A stretch of 64,000 nt of DNA, taken from NCBI GenBank assembly GCA_036006425.1, contig DASYPQ010000014.1, positions 62,001-126,000 of the forward strand. The letters are read 5' to 3'. A model generated the notes under the pieces. The model ran no database searches, was not told where the DNA came from, and saw only the letters and a list, made by a program, of their open reading frames with translations. The position numbers and the translations under genes were made by a program. The stretch's first letter is position 1. Each line of letters opens with the position of its first letter. The stretch is from DASYPQ01 sp036006425 (GTDB lineage Bacteria; Planctomycetota; UBA1135; GCA-002686595). Below, one piece after another: positions 34,445-43,648 of this stretch.

Positions 34445-35977
34445 ATGAAGAACCCGATCACAGCCGGCCTGACGGCTCTCGTCGTCTGCGCCTTCGCCGC
34501 GTCGGCGACGAGCCAGGAGCCGCCCGCCCCGGGCAGCGTGATCCTCCTCCAGCTGCGCGACGGCCGCGTGCAGTGGGGGACGCTCCAGTCGCACGATCCG
34601 GAGGGCTTCGTGTTCTCGCGCCTCGACAACGGCGGCGTCGCGCGCCTCTCGTGGGGCATGCTCGATCCCGTCCAGGAGCACGAGCTCGAGCTCCAGCTCG
34701 GCTACGTCGACCTGACCGGCGACGAGTACATGATCGACGCGGACCAGCTCGTGACGACGGGCGGGACGCCGTTCACGGGCGTCATCGTCGACCGCACCGC
34801 CGACGCGATCCTGATGAAGACGCTCGGCTCGACGGTGACGATCCGCAAGGACCAGATCGGCGGCGCGTCGACGACCGTGCGCGTGCCGGCGCGCGACGTC
34901 TACACGAAGCAGGAGCTCTACGACCAGCAGATGCTGGCCGAGCCGCCGAACGACGCCGCCGGGCACTACGCGATGGGCCAGTTCTGCGAGCGGATCTTCG
35001 ACTTCGCGCACGCAGTCGAGCACTACAAGCTCGCGGCCGCCGACCCGAAGTTCCGCCCCTCCGAGGTCCCGAACGCGATCGCGCGCGCGACGGAGAAGGG
35101 GAAGAGCCAGGACCAGCTCGACTACCTCTCGGACGTCGACTCCGACATGCGCCAGAAGAAGTTCGACAAGGCGCTCGCGCGGGCCGACGCGTTCCAGTCG
35201 AAGTTCCCGACCAGCGCGCTGATCGCCGAAGCGAAGAAGAAGCACGACCAGATCATCAAGGCGCGCGACCGCGAGATCGCCACGCAGGTCGCGCGGCAGT
35301 GGCTCTCCCGCTCCGAGAAGCTCGCGCACAAGGCCGCGCTCACGATGACCTTCGACCAGGCCGTCGCGTACGTCGAGGAGCCGATGAAGCAGGAGCTGCT
35401 CGACGCCGTCCTGAAGGACGTGCAGCAGATCTCGAAGGACGTGACGGCCGACATGGTGAAGCAGATGTGGGCCGCGCGGAAGAAGGTCCGCTACAACCGC
35501 GCCTCGTACGGCCTCGGCACGTGGCTCCTCGGCAAGGACGGCGCGCTCAAGGGCATGGACGACGAGAAGGAGAAGAAGGACAAGGAGAAGGCGAAGCAGG
35601 ACACGGAGATCAGCAAGGAGCGCGCGGACTTCCAGAAGAAGGTCGAGCAGTTCCTGAAGAACCAGGAGATGACGCGCAAGGCGCAGAGCAAGGACGAGCA
35701 GAAGGAGGACCGCGAGGGCTTCTGGAAGGACTACGGGGCGCTCTCGAAGGGCCAGTGGCTGCTCGCCTACTTCGTGGAGAACTCCGGGCTCTTCGAGCTC
35801 GCCAAGCACCCGATCCTCGACAATTGCTCGGACTGCGGCGGGAGGGGCACGCGCGAGATCGCGGTCGTCGGATCCAACGTCGCGAAGAGCATGGTCGGCA
35901 AGGGCCAGACCGGGACGACCGCCGAGTGCCCGGTCTGCCACGGCATCGGCCGGGTCCGGCGGATCTCCTTCCGTTGA
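34445..35977 (+). CDS. Secreted protein with helical repeats and DnaJ-type zinc ribbon
   Basis: A 510-residue exported protein: signal peptide MKNPITAGLTALVVCAFAAS with likely cleavage near SATSQE, and GAGG before the ATG. An SH3/Sm-like beta region follows (about 30-120, VILLQLRDGRVQWGTLQSHD). Then come TPR-like and charged helical segments (about 160-440, including a lysine/glutamate-rich stretch), and a C-terminal pair of CxxCxGxG knuckles (CSDCGGRG and CPVCHGIGR) like the DnaJ cysteine-rich zinc domain. Zinc ribbons of this type are rare in exported proteins. It lies 46 bp after the last prepilin gene in the same direction. Confidence 0.78.
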   Translation: MKNPITAGLTALVVCAFAASATSQEPPAPGSVILLQLRDGRVQWGTLQSHDPEGFVFSRLDNGGVARLSWGMLDPVQEHELELQLGYVDLTGDEYMIDADQLVTTGGTPFTGVIVDRTADAILMKTLGSTVTIRKDQIGGASTTVRVPARDVYTKQELYDQQMLAEPPNDAAGHYAMGQFCERIFDFAHAVEHYKLAAADPKFRPSEVPNAIARATEKGKSQDQLDYLSDVDSDMRQKKFDKALARADAFQSKFPTSALIAEAKKKHDQIIKARDREIATQVARQWLSRSEKLAHKAALTMTFDQAVAYVEEPMKQELLDAVLKDVQQISKDVTADMVKQMWAARKKVRYNRASYGLGTWLLGKDGALKGMDDEKEKKDKEKAKQDTEISKERADFQKKVEQFLKNQEMTRKAQSKDEQKEDREGFWKDYGALSKGQWLLAYFVENSGLFELAKHPILDNCSDCGGRGTREIAVVGSNVAKSMVGKGQTGTTAECPVCHGIGRVRRISFR

Positions 35978-37008
35978 GCGCGCGCTCCCTCGCCTCTGCG
36001 TGCGTCGCGCTCGTTCTCGCGAGCTGCGGCGCGATGCGGAATCCGCCGCCGTCGACGACGCCCGCGCCGATGCCCGCGGCTCCGGAGAAGCACCCGGCGC
36101 CCGCGACGCCCACGGCGGCGGTGACGCCGCCCGCGCCCGTGACTGCCGCGGCTCCGCAACCTCCCGCTCCGCGCCCCGCCGCGGACCCCGCGCCCGCGGC
36201 GGGCTCGAAGCTCCCGATCGGGCGCGTCGCCGGGCAGGACATCGACGTGTCGGAGCTTCTCGGTCTGTGGCTCCACCAGGACAGCCTCCAGGTCCTCGAG
36301 AACCTCGATCACCTCGTCCTCGGCCGCCTCGTCCTGGCCGAAGCCGATCGCCTGTCCGTGCAGATCGATCCGCAGAGGGCCGAAAAGGCCTACCAGGACG
36401 CGGTCGCGGCGATCGAGAAGACGCTCAACGCGAAGCGCCCCGGCGTGACGCTCGATCGCTACGTCGACGAGGCGCTCGGGCTCGACCCGGTGCGGTACCG
36501 CGAGTACCTCCGCGACGAGTCGATGCGCGGTCTCCTCGCCGAGCGCGTCGTCCGCGCGTGGCTCCTCGAGAGCGAGCGCTCCGAGATCCGCGTGATCGTG
36601 GTGAGGACGGAGGAGGATTCGCGGACCGTCAGCGCCGCGCTCGCGTCGGGCGAAGCCTTCGCCGACGTCGCGAAACGCCTCTCCGCCGACGGGTCGGCGA
36701 AGGATGGCGGCGTCGTGCCCGCGGTCGTGAAGAGCGAGACCCCGATCGCGCGACTCGCGTCCCAGACCGAGGTCGGGAAGATCGGCGGACCGCAGTACGA
36801 GAAGGGCGCCTGGCTCTTCGTGCTCGTAGAGGCTCGCCCCGAGGCGTTGAAGGGGGAGTGGAAGGACGTCGCGGCCGCCGTCGAGAAGAGCCTCGCCGAG
36901 AAGCCCGTCGCGGACCTCGAGGTTTCCCAGTGGAAGCCGGTGATGGTCGCGCGCTACGGCGTCGACATCTCGCCGCTCCTGGAGATGGCTGGTCAGCGGT
37001 CGAGGTAG
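35974..37008 (+). CDS. PpiC-type foldase lipoprotein (PrsA/SurA-like)
   Basis: A 344-residue protein. The TTG start at 35974 overlaps the previous stop and gives a lipoprotein signal, SLASACVALVLASC, with a lipobox (LASC, lipidated Cys near residue 16). A Pro/Ala-rich linker (20-80) follows, then a SurA-like helical chaperone region and a parvulin domain (IRVIVVRTEED, FADVAKRLSADGSAKDGGVV). It probably folds exported proteins, plausibly the large pseudopilins encoded just upstream. Upstream ATGs in this frame are absent. Confidence 0.78.
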   Translation: MSARSLASACVALVLASCGAMRNPPPSTTPAPMPAAPEKHPAPATPTAAVTPPAPVTAAAPQPPAPRPAADPAPAAGSKLPIGRVAGQDIDVSELLGLWLHQDSLQVLENLDHLVLGRLVLAEADRLSVQIDPQRAEKAYQDAVAAIEKTLNAKRPGVTLDRYVDEALGLDPVRYREYLRDESMRGLLAERVVRAWLLESERSEIRVIVVRTEEDSRTVSAALASGEAFADVAKRLSADGSAKDGGVVPAVVKSETPIARLASQTEVGKIGGPQYEKGAWLFVLVEARPEALKGEWKDVAAAVEKSLAEKPVADLEVSQWKPVMVARYGVDISPLLEMAGQRSR

Positions 37009-37020
37009 CCGCGTCCGGCC

Positions 37021-39144
37021 TTGAAGACGCTCGCTCCGTCGACCGAGCCCGCGCGACGTCTCGCGCCGTGGCTCTGGATCGCGGCGCTCGTCGTGCTCGT
37101 CTTCGTCGCATTCAAGCCCGCGCTCGACGCGGAGTTCCTGAGCTGGGACGACGAGGCGAACGTCACGACGAACCATGCGTTCCGCGGACTCGACGCGCAG
37201 CACCTCGCGTGGATGTTCACGACGGACCACATGGGTCCGTACCAGCCGCTCGCGTGGGTCTCGCTGGCCGTCGACCACGCGCTCTGGGGGCTCGGCGGGC
37301 CCGACCAGTTCCCGGAGGCTCCGCGCTACCACCGGACGAGCGTCCTGCTGCACGCGCTCGCGGCGATCGCCGTCTTCCTCCTCGCGCGGCGTCTGCTCGC
37401 AAGAGTCCTCGCGCGACCGGAATCCGAGCTCGCGTTCGCGGCCTTCGCGGCGGCGGCGTTCTTCGCCGTCCATCCGCTGCGCGTCGAGTCCGTCGCGTGG
37501 ATCACGGAACGGCGCGACGTCCTGTGCGGGCTCTTCTACGCGCTCGCGGCGTGGGCCTGGCTCGGGTACGCCGAAGCCCACGGCGAGAGCCGCCTCGCGC
37601 CCGGGCGCGTCGCCGCGATCGCGGCCCTCTCCGCCGCGGCGCTCGCAGCGCTCCTCTGCGCGATCGACCTCTCCGCTCCCGAAGCGCTGGCGCTGCGGAG
37701 CGGCGGGGGAGCGCTGCTCCTCGGAGGCGCCGTGCTGCTCGCGGTCGCGGCGTTCGTCGCCGCGGACGGCTCGCGCCGCGCGTTCGGCGCGTACCTCCTC
37801 GTCCTCGCGCTCTTCCTCTGCGCCCTCCTCTCGAAGGGTCTCGCCCTCGTCCTCCCCGCGGTCCTCCTCGTCCTCGACGCGGGTCCGCTGCGCCGCGCGC
37901 GCGGTCTGCGCGGATTCGGGGCGGCTCTCGTCGAGAAGCTGCCGCTCCTCGTGCTCGCGTTCCTGTTCGCGCGCATCGCGGTGTGGGGCCAGGCCTCGAG
38001 CCCGAGCCTGATGGCTTCGTGGACCGATCACACGCTCGGCGAGCGCGTGCTCCAGGCGTTCCACGGCCTCGCGTTCTACGTGCGCGCGACCCTCTTCCCC
38101 TGGCACCTGTCGCCGTTCTACGACCTGCCGGACCGCTTGACGGTCGCGGAGCCGCGCTTCTTCCTCGCGACCGCCTTCGTCGTTCTCCTGACCGCCGCCC
38201 TGGTCGCCGCGCGGCGCCGCGCGCCGGGGCTCCTCGCGGCCTGGATCGCGTACGCGATCGCGATCGCACCGGTGCTCGGCTTCGCCCAGGCCGGCCCGCA
38301 GATCGCGGCGGACCGGTACAGCTACCTCGCATGCCTCCCGTTCGCCCTCCTGGCCGGCGTCGCCGCGGCCCGATGGGTCCACCCGGCTCTCGTCGGGGTC
38401 GTGCTCGCCGCCCTCGCAGCGGCGACGTTCGCGCAGGCGCGCGTGTGGAGGAACTCGACGTCGCTCTGGGAGCACGCGATCGCGATCGACCCGGACGTCG
38501 TCATGAACAACCTGAACCTCGGCCACGCGCGCGTCCGCGAGGGCGAACGGACGGCCGACCGCGCGGCGCAGCAGGCGCGCTTCGACGAGGCGCAGCGGCT
38601 CTTCGAGCACGGCCTCGCGATCCGCGAGCACCCGCTCCTCCACGCCGGCCTCGCGCTCGTCGACCAGCACCGCTGGGAGGTCGATCCGGCCCACCCACCG
38701 GAGCTCGCGGAGAGGTCCCTCGCGTCGGCCCGCCGGGCGCTCGAGCTCGCCAAGGAGCGCAACATCGAGACGCCCGAGTACCACCTGAACCTCGGATCGG
38801 CCCTCGGCAACGCGCGGCATCCGAACGAAGCGCTGGCCGAGTTCCAGTACTACGTGCGCGCGCGGCCGGACGCGTACCTCGGCCATTCCGTGCTCGGCCT
38901 CGCGCTCCTCCAGAGCCAGCGCCACGAGGAAGCGGCGCGCGAGCTCGAGCGCGCCGTCGAGCTCGAGCCCGCCGCCCTGAACGCGTGGGGGAACCTCGGA
39001 ATCGCCTACGAAGCCCTGAACGATCGGGAGAAGGCGATCCAGTGCTACCAGCGCGTCCTCGCGCTCGCGCCCGGACACCCCGGTGCGACGCGGAGGCTCG
39101 TCAGCCTGCGATCGAAGATCTCGGTCGAAGTCGTTCCGAAATAG
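37021..39144 (+). CDS. TMTC-like GT-C glycosyltransferase with TPR repeats
   Basis: A 707-residue polytopic protein with TTG start, about 10-12 membrane helices to residue about 480 and then TPR repeats. The first loop has WDDEANV (W42-D43-D44), the acidic pair expected of GT-C/O-mannosyltransferase-like enzymes. AADRYSYLACLP matches the family's second signature. Family members transfer lipid-linked sugars to protein on the outer face of the cytoplasmic membrane. Protein targets here are unknown, but the preceding surface-pilus operon is a candidate. It starts 12 bp after the foldase lipoprotein gene and may be co-transcribed. Confidence 0.82.
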   Translation: MKTLAPSTEPARRLAPWLWIAALVVLVFVAFKPALDAEFLSWDDEANVTTNHAFRGLDAQHLAWMFTTDHMGPYQPLAWVSLAVDHALWGLGGPDQFPEAPRYHRTSVLLHALAAIAVFLLARRLLARVLARPESELAFAAFAAAAFFAVHPLRVESVAWITERRDVLCGLFYALAAWAWLGYAEAHGESRLAPGRVAAIAALSAAALAALLCAIDLSAPEALALRSGGGALLLGGAVLLAVAAFVAADGSRRAFGAYLLVLALFLCALLSKGLALVLPAVLLVLDAGPLRRARGLRGFGAALVEKLPLLVLAFLFARIAVWGQASSPSLMASWTDHTLGERVLQAFHGLAFYVRATLFPWHLSPFYDLPDRLTVAEPRFFLATAFVVLLTAALVAARRRAPGLLAAWIAYAIAIAPVLGFAQAGPQIAADRYSYLACLPFALLAGVAAARWVHPALVGVVLAALAAATFAQARVWRNSTSLWEHAIAIDPDVVMNNLNLGHARVREGERTADRAAQQARFDEAQRLFEHGLAIREHPLLHAGLALVDQHRWEVDPAHPPELAERSLASARRALELAKERNIETPEYHLNLGSALGNARHPNEALAEFQYYVRARPDAYLGHSVLGLALLQSQRHEEAARELERAVELEPAALNAWGNLGIAYEALNDREKAIQCYQRVLALAPGHPGATRRLVSLRSKISVEVVPK

Positions 39145-39185
39145 GGTCCTTGACCGAGCCCTCGCGGTCCGCAAAGCTCGCCCTC

Positions 39186-39782
39186 ATGGGCACGAACGAA
39201 GGTGACGTTGCAGTGGTCGACGAAGCGAGCGAGGAAGCGGCCGGGGAGTCTCCCGAGGCGGAACTCTCCGAGGACGCGTTCCTGCGCGCGGTCGCGGCGC
39301 TCGTCTTCGCCTCGCCCGAGCCGATCACCGAGCGCAAGCTCGCGAGCCTCCTCGCCGCCGAGGTCGCCCGCGTCGGCGGGGCACTCACCGCGCTCGAGGC
39401 GCGCCTCGCGTCCTCCGGCTTGCCGCTCGAGCTCCGCTCGATCGCCGGCGGATGGCAGATCCTGACGACGCCGGACACGTCCGCGGTCGTCCAGCGGCTC
39501 TTCCAGGAGCGCAAGGCGGAGCGCATCTCGCCGGCGGCCCTCGAGACGCTCGCGGTCGTCGCGTACCGCCAGCCGGTGACGAAGGCCGAGATCGAGGCGA
39601 TCCGGGGAGTCCAGGTCGGCCCGATCCTGCGCAACCTCGTCGACCGCGCGCTCGTCAAGGTCATCGGCCGCGCCGACGTCCCCGGTCACCCGCTCCAGTA
39701 CGGGACGACGAAGACGTTCCTCGACAAGTTCGGCCTCGCCGGCCTGGGCGACCTCCCGCGCGACTCGGAACTCACTCGCTGA
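39186..39782 (+). CDS. scpB: Segregation and condensation protein ScpB
   Basis: A 198-residue winged-helix protein of the ScpB family, kleisin partner of ScpA in the Smc condensin that organises and segregates the chromosome. Characteristic stretches are VAALVFASPEPIT, ERISPAALETLAVVAYRQPVTKAEIEAIRGV and KTFLDKFGL near the C-terminus. An acidic N-terminal tail of about 35 residues precedes the first winged helix. ATG at 39186; a TTG 36 bases upstream is a weaker choice. No scpA or smc lies in the window. Confidence 0.93.
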   Translation: MGTNEGDVAVVDEASEEAAGESPEAELSEDAFLRAVAALVFASPEPITERKLASLLAAEVARVGGALTALEARLASSGLPLELRSIAGGWQILTTPDTSAVVQRLFQERKAERISPAALETLAVVAYRQPVTKAEIEAIRGVQVGPILRNLVDRALVKVIGRADVPGHPLQYGTTKTFLDKFGLAGLGDLPRDSELTR

Positions 39783-39879
39783 GGCCGTTCCGCGGCCCCG
39801 CCGGGGCGCCGGATTCCGGAGTTGGTACCGTTTCGTCGCGCGCGACCGTAAACTGCGACGCTTTTCCGGCGCACCCACG

Positions 39880-41739
39880 ATGTCCAAAGACACGCACAGC
39901 ACTCCCCCCACGGACCCGAAGGCCACCGCCCGCGCGCACCACGAGGACGACGTCGTCGTCGTTCCGAAGGGGAGCAGCAAGGCCCGGTTCCTGATGACGG
40001 CGCTGCTCGCGATCCTCGTGCTGACGACGTTCACCGTCAGCCGCGAGGTCGTCGACATCTTCACCGGGGGCAACAAGGCGAAGACCGCCTACATGAGCTG
40101 GAAGCGGCCCGACGGGACGATCGAGGAGATCAAGGACCGCGATTTCCTGATCGTGAAGCAGGACCTCTCGCGCGTGCAGTCGATCCTCACCGGTGGGCGG
40201 AGCTCGCAGGACCACGACGACACCCAGACGGCGCGGCACATCATCCTCGACGAGCTCGCGAAGGAAGCCGGCGTCGAGGTGACCGACGCGGAGATCCGCG
40301 ACGTGATCCTGCCGCGCGTCGGCAACTCGAAGGACAACTACGAGCTGATGCTCGATCGCTACCGCATGACCGCGATCGAGTTCGAGGGGACGCTCCGCGC
40401 GATGCTGCGGACCGAACGCTACCTCTCGCTGCTCTCCGGCGCGTACGCCGCTCCCGACGCCGACGAGGTCGTCGAGCAGTGGAAGCAGCAGCACAAGGAG
40501 TACTCGATCGAGACGATCGCGATCGAGACGGCGGACTTCGAGCGCGAGGCGAGCGAGGCGTGTCCGACCGGGGACGACCTGAAGGCCTGGTTCGACGCCC
40601 TCCCCGAGCCCGAGAAGAACTCGATGCGCCCGCAGACCCAGCCGACGGTCTCGGCGGAGGTCGCGTGGTACGTCATCGATCCGCCGACGAAGTCGGAGCG
40701 GCTCCTCAAGAAGTACCCGCGCCCGGCGGACGAGAAGCCCGAGGAAGTCGCCCGGAACTGGTACGAGGCGAACAAGACGCTGCTCTACCGCAAGCCCGAC
40801 CTGCCGGCGGGCAAGGCGCCTTCGCCGGAGGATTTCCTGCCGTTCGAGGAAGTCCAGGACAAGGCCCTCGCGCTCGGCCTCGTCTACCAGTGCACGCTCG
40901 ACTGGGTGAACGACATGAAGGCCCGGGAGCTGCGCGGCGAGGCGTTCAACTTCCTCGACGACGTGACCGCGCTCGGATTCGGCTATCGCAACGAGATGAA
41001 GCAGCACACCCGCGCCGAGTGGAACACCCTCGGCATCCCGTGGGCCGGGATGGGCGTCATCGACGCGCTGTTCGCGCAGACGAGCGAGTCGGGCAAGGCA
41101 ATGCCGGACGTGGTCGTCGACACGAAGGGCATCTTCGTCGCTCACATCATCAACAAGGAAGCCGGCCACAATCCCGACTTCAGCGAGATCCAGGAGAAGG
41201 CCCACGACGCCTGGGTCGCGAAGAAGAAGGGCGAGCTCGCGCTGGCGAAGCTCGAGACGCTGCGCGCGAAGCTCCCGACGCAGCCCGACGAGCGCGATCC
41301 CGCGACCCCGATGGTCGTGGAGCCGGACAACGCGAAGTTCCAGGGCGCCGCGCAGGAATCGGGGTTCACCATCACGCCGCACGACTGGTTCGACGCCGGC
41401 GCGCGGCTCACGGTCGCCACGGCGACGATCGAGGTGAGCTACCTCCGCCAGATCGCGGGGCGCCTCGGGACCGTGCCCGGCGCGGTGTCGAAGCCCGAGC
41501 TCACGCCCGACAAGAAGGAAGCGCGGATGGCGCGCGTCGTGGGCTCGCGCGAAGCCGATCCGGCGCGCATGACGCCGCTCGAGTACCAGAACGCGCGCCA
41601 GTCGGCCGGCTACACGGCGTCGCGCAAGTTCAACGAGTCGACGTTCGGGTCGGACGAGTACCTGAAGGAGCGGTTCGCTCTCGACCTCCAGGCCTGGCGC
41701 CGCGAAGACGCGGACAAGAGCTCCAAGCAGTCGAAGTAG
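39880..41739 (+). CDS. PpiD/SurA-like membrane-anchored periplasmic chaperone
   Basis: A 619-residue protein: cytoplasmic N-terminus, membrane helix (about 37-54), then a long periplasmic part. SurA-N-like helices occupy about 95-200 (QTARHIILDELAKEAGVEVTDAEIRDVILPRVG) and the rest is charged and helical. No clear catalytic parvulin motif is visible, so it may be a chaperone only. It resembles PpiD in topology and size (about 620 residues). It is the third foldase-like gene in the window. A 23-bp tandem repeat follows its stop. Confidence 0.7.
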   Translation: MSKDTHSTPPTDPKATARAHHEDDVVVVPKGSSKARFLMTALLAILVLTTFTVSREVVDIFTGGNKAKTAYMSWKRPDGTIEEIKDRDFLIVKQDLSRVQSILTGGRSSQDHDDTQTARHIILDELAKEAGVEVTDAEIRDVILPRVGNSKDNYELMLDRYRMTAIEFEGTLRAMLRTERYLSLLSGAYAAPDADEVVEQWKQQHKEYSIETIAIETADFEREASEACPTGDDLKAWFDALPEPEKNSMRPQTQPTVSAEVAWYVIDPPTKSERLLKKYPRPADEKPEEVARNWYEANKTLLYRKPDLPAGKAPSPEDFLPFEEVQDKALALGLVYQCTLDWVNDMKARELRGEAFNFLDDVTALGFGYRNEMKQHTRAEWNTLGIPWAGMGVIDALFAQTSESGKAMPDVVVDTKGIFVAHIINKEAGHNPDFSEIQEKAHDAWVAKKKGELALAKLETLRAKLPTQPDERDPATPMVVEPDNAKFQGAAQESGFTITPHDWFDAGARLTVATATIEVSYLRQIAGRLGTVPGAVSKPELTPDKKEARMARVVGSREADPARMTPLEYQNARQSAGYTASRKFNESTFGSDEYLKERFALDLQAWRREDADKSSKQSK

Positions 41740-41744
41740 GCGAA

Positions 41745-41790
41745 GCGCCCCGATTCATTCGCGCTGCGCGCCCCGATTCATTCGCGCTGC
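41745..41790. repeat. Two perfect tandem copies of a 23-bp unit
   Basis: The unit GCGCCCCGATTCATTCGCGCTGC occupies 41745-41767 and again 41768-41790 exactly, followed by a partial third start (GCGC). It fills the gap between two convergent genes. No hairpin or terminator is obvious. Confidence 0.85.
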
Positions 41791-41794
41791 GCGC

Positions 41795-43648
41795 TCAGGC
41801 TCTCTGGAACGTCACGCGGAACACCGTTCCGCCGCCCTGACGGTCGAGCGCCTGGATCCGGGCGCCCATCCCTTCGCAGTGGAGGGCCGCGAGGTGGAGG
41901 CCGAGGCCCGTGCCCTTCGCCGTGCGCGTCGTCTCGTTGCCGATGCGGTAGAAGGCGTCGAAGATCCGGCCGCGCTCCTCGCGCGGGATGCCCGGCCCGC
42001 GGTCGCGCACCTCGAGGGACGGGGAGCCGTCGGCGAGCAGCGTCGCGACGCGGATCGGCTCCGCTCCGGGCGTGCTCGCATCGACGGGGGCGTACTTGCG
42101 CGCGTTCTCGACGAGGTTCGTGACGATCGAGCGCACGCCTTCGGGCACGACCAGCGCGCTCGGAAGCTCCGGGGCGAGATCGAACACGACGTCCTTCGCC
42201 GCGTGCTCCGTCCCCGTCCCGATCAACGACGGCCCGAGCGCCTCGACGAGTGCGTTCACGTCGCCCGGCTCGGGCGTCGCCTCGGCCGTGGAGAGTCTGC
42301 TCTTCTCGAGCACGCGCTCGACCATCGTCTCGAGCCGGTCCGTCTCGCGCACGATGCGGCGGTAGTACTCGTGGCGCTTCGCTTCGTCCTGCACCCAGCC
42401 CTCGCGCAGCATCTCCCCGTGCATGCGGATCGCCGACAGCGGCGTGCGCAGCTCGTGCGTCACCGACGCGACGAAGTTCTCCGTGCGCTGCGCCGCCTCG
42501 AGGTCGCGCCGGACGCTGCGCAGGAGGAGCGCGAGCCCCGTTGCCAGCGAGAGGACGAGCATCGCCGCGACGCTCAGGAAGTGCAGCATCTGCGAATGGA
42601 ACCGCTCCTCGAGGTTCGCCGTGTTCCCGAGGATGCGCATGCGACCGAAGCTCAGGTCCTCGGGATTCGCCGTCTCGATCTCGAAGTTCTCGAGCGGAAG
42701 GATGTCCGCCAGGATCGCGCCGGGGTGGCTGTGGAAGCGGAAGTTGTTCGCCTGGACCTCGCGCGGGCCCGCGCCCGCGGCGATGAACTCCTGCGAGGGA
42801 TCGAGCGTCGTGCTCGCGAGCGCGCGCGGGAGCCGCGCGAACAGCCAGTCGGGGTCGATGTAGAAGCCCTGGATCACGTGCAGCCCCCAGCCCAGGCGGT
42901 CGAAGCACGCGGGCATCTGGCGGAGGAGCAAGCTCTGGTCGATCAGGACGTTGCGCGTCGCGATGATGCGCGGCGTGCCGCCCGGCTCGACGTAGAACCG
43001 CAGGTTGAAGGAGAAGATCTTGACGTCGAGGCTCTGGCCCTCGAGGTCCTTCAGCTTCGGCAGCTCGGTCTTCAGACACTCCGGATCCGGCTCCTGGCTC
43101 GCGTTGATCGCGGCGACCGGCAGGGACAGCGGGTCGACCCGGACGCTGCCGACGCGGTGAACGTTGTTGTCGCTCTGGGTCTCCGCGTCGCCGGCCGCGA
43201 AGCTCTCCGTCGCGCGTTCGAGCTCGGCCTTGCGCTCCGGCCAGCTCGGCACCAGCTCGCGGTTGCCGCCGAACACCTCGATCTCCGGGCTGTCGACGTC
43301 GCGCGGGTACGTGAACCAGCCCAGGATCCCGTCGGGCACCGGATCCATGACGAGCGGCGAGGGGATGAACGCGAGGCTCGCGGCGATCGTCCGCGGCTCG
43401 AAGTACGAGCGCCGGTAGTAGTAGAAGGGGCGCAGGTTCTCGCGCTCCACGAGCGCCCGGAGGCTGTCCTCGATGACACCCGAGAGCCGGCGCGCGGCGT
43501 TCGTCGTCTCGTCCGGCACCGCGGCCATCTCGGCCTGGTGGTCGTCGACGAGCTGACGCCACAGAAGCCCGCCGAGCACGATGGTCGGCAGGACGAGGAG
43601 GACGCCGTAGAGACCGAGTGCGGACTTCCGGGTGACTAGTTGAACCAA
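41795..43648 (-). CDS. Sensor histidine kinase (two-component system)
   Basis: A 617-residue membrane kinase. Two membrane helices (about 11-29 and 355-378) enclose a periplasmic sensor domain of about 325 residues with no motif I recognise. The HisKA domain (VTHELRTPLSAIR, H398) and ATPase domain follow: N-box NLVENARKYAP, DRGPGIP, GTGLGLHLA. The TTG start at 43648 overlaps the response-regulator gene by 13 bp; no better start precedes the first membrane helix. The signal is unknown; the large extracytoplasmic domain suggests an envelope or small-molecule ligand. Confidence 0.9.
   Translation of the reverse strand: MVQLVTRKSALGLYGVLLVLPTIVLGGLLWRQLVDDHQAEMAAVPDETTNAARRLSGVIEDSLRALVERENLRPFYYYRRSYFEPRTIAASLAFIPSPLVMDPVPDGILGWFTYPRDVDSPEIEVFGGNRELVPSWPERKAELERATESFAAGDAETQSDNNVHRVGSVRVDPLSLPVAAINASQEPDPECLKTELPKLKDLEGQSLDVKIFSFNLRFYVEPGGTPRIIATRNVLIDQSLLLRQMPACFDRLGWGLHVIQGFYIDPDWLFARLPRALASTTLDPSQEFIAAGAGPREVQANNFRFHSHPGAILADILPLENFEIETANPEDLSFGRMRILGNTANLEERFHSQMLHFLSVAAMLVLSLATGLALLLRSVRRDLEAAQRTENFVASVTHELRTPLSAIRMHGEMLREGWVQDEAKRHEYYRRIVRETDRLETMVERVLEKSRLSTAEATPEPGDVNALVEALGPSLIGTGTEHAAKDVVFDLAPELPSALVVPEGVRSIVTNLVENARKYAPVDASTPGAEPIRVATLLADGSPSLEVRDRGPGIPREERGRIFDAFYRIGNETTRTAKGTGLGLHLAALHCEGMGARIQALDRQGGGTVFRVTFQRA

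Noticed and set aside
35767..39174. 1,135-codon minus-strand frame opposite the foldase and TMTC-like genes
   Set aside because: No start context or domain; the plus-strand genes have signal peptide, membrane helices and TPRs.
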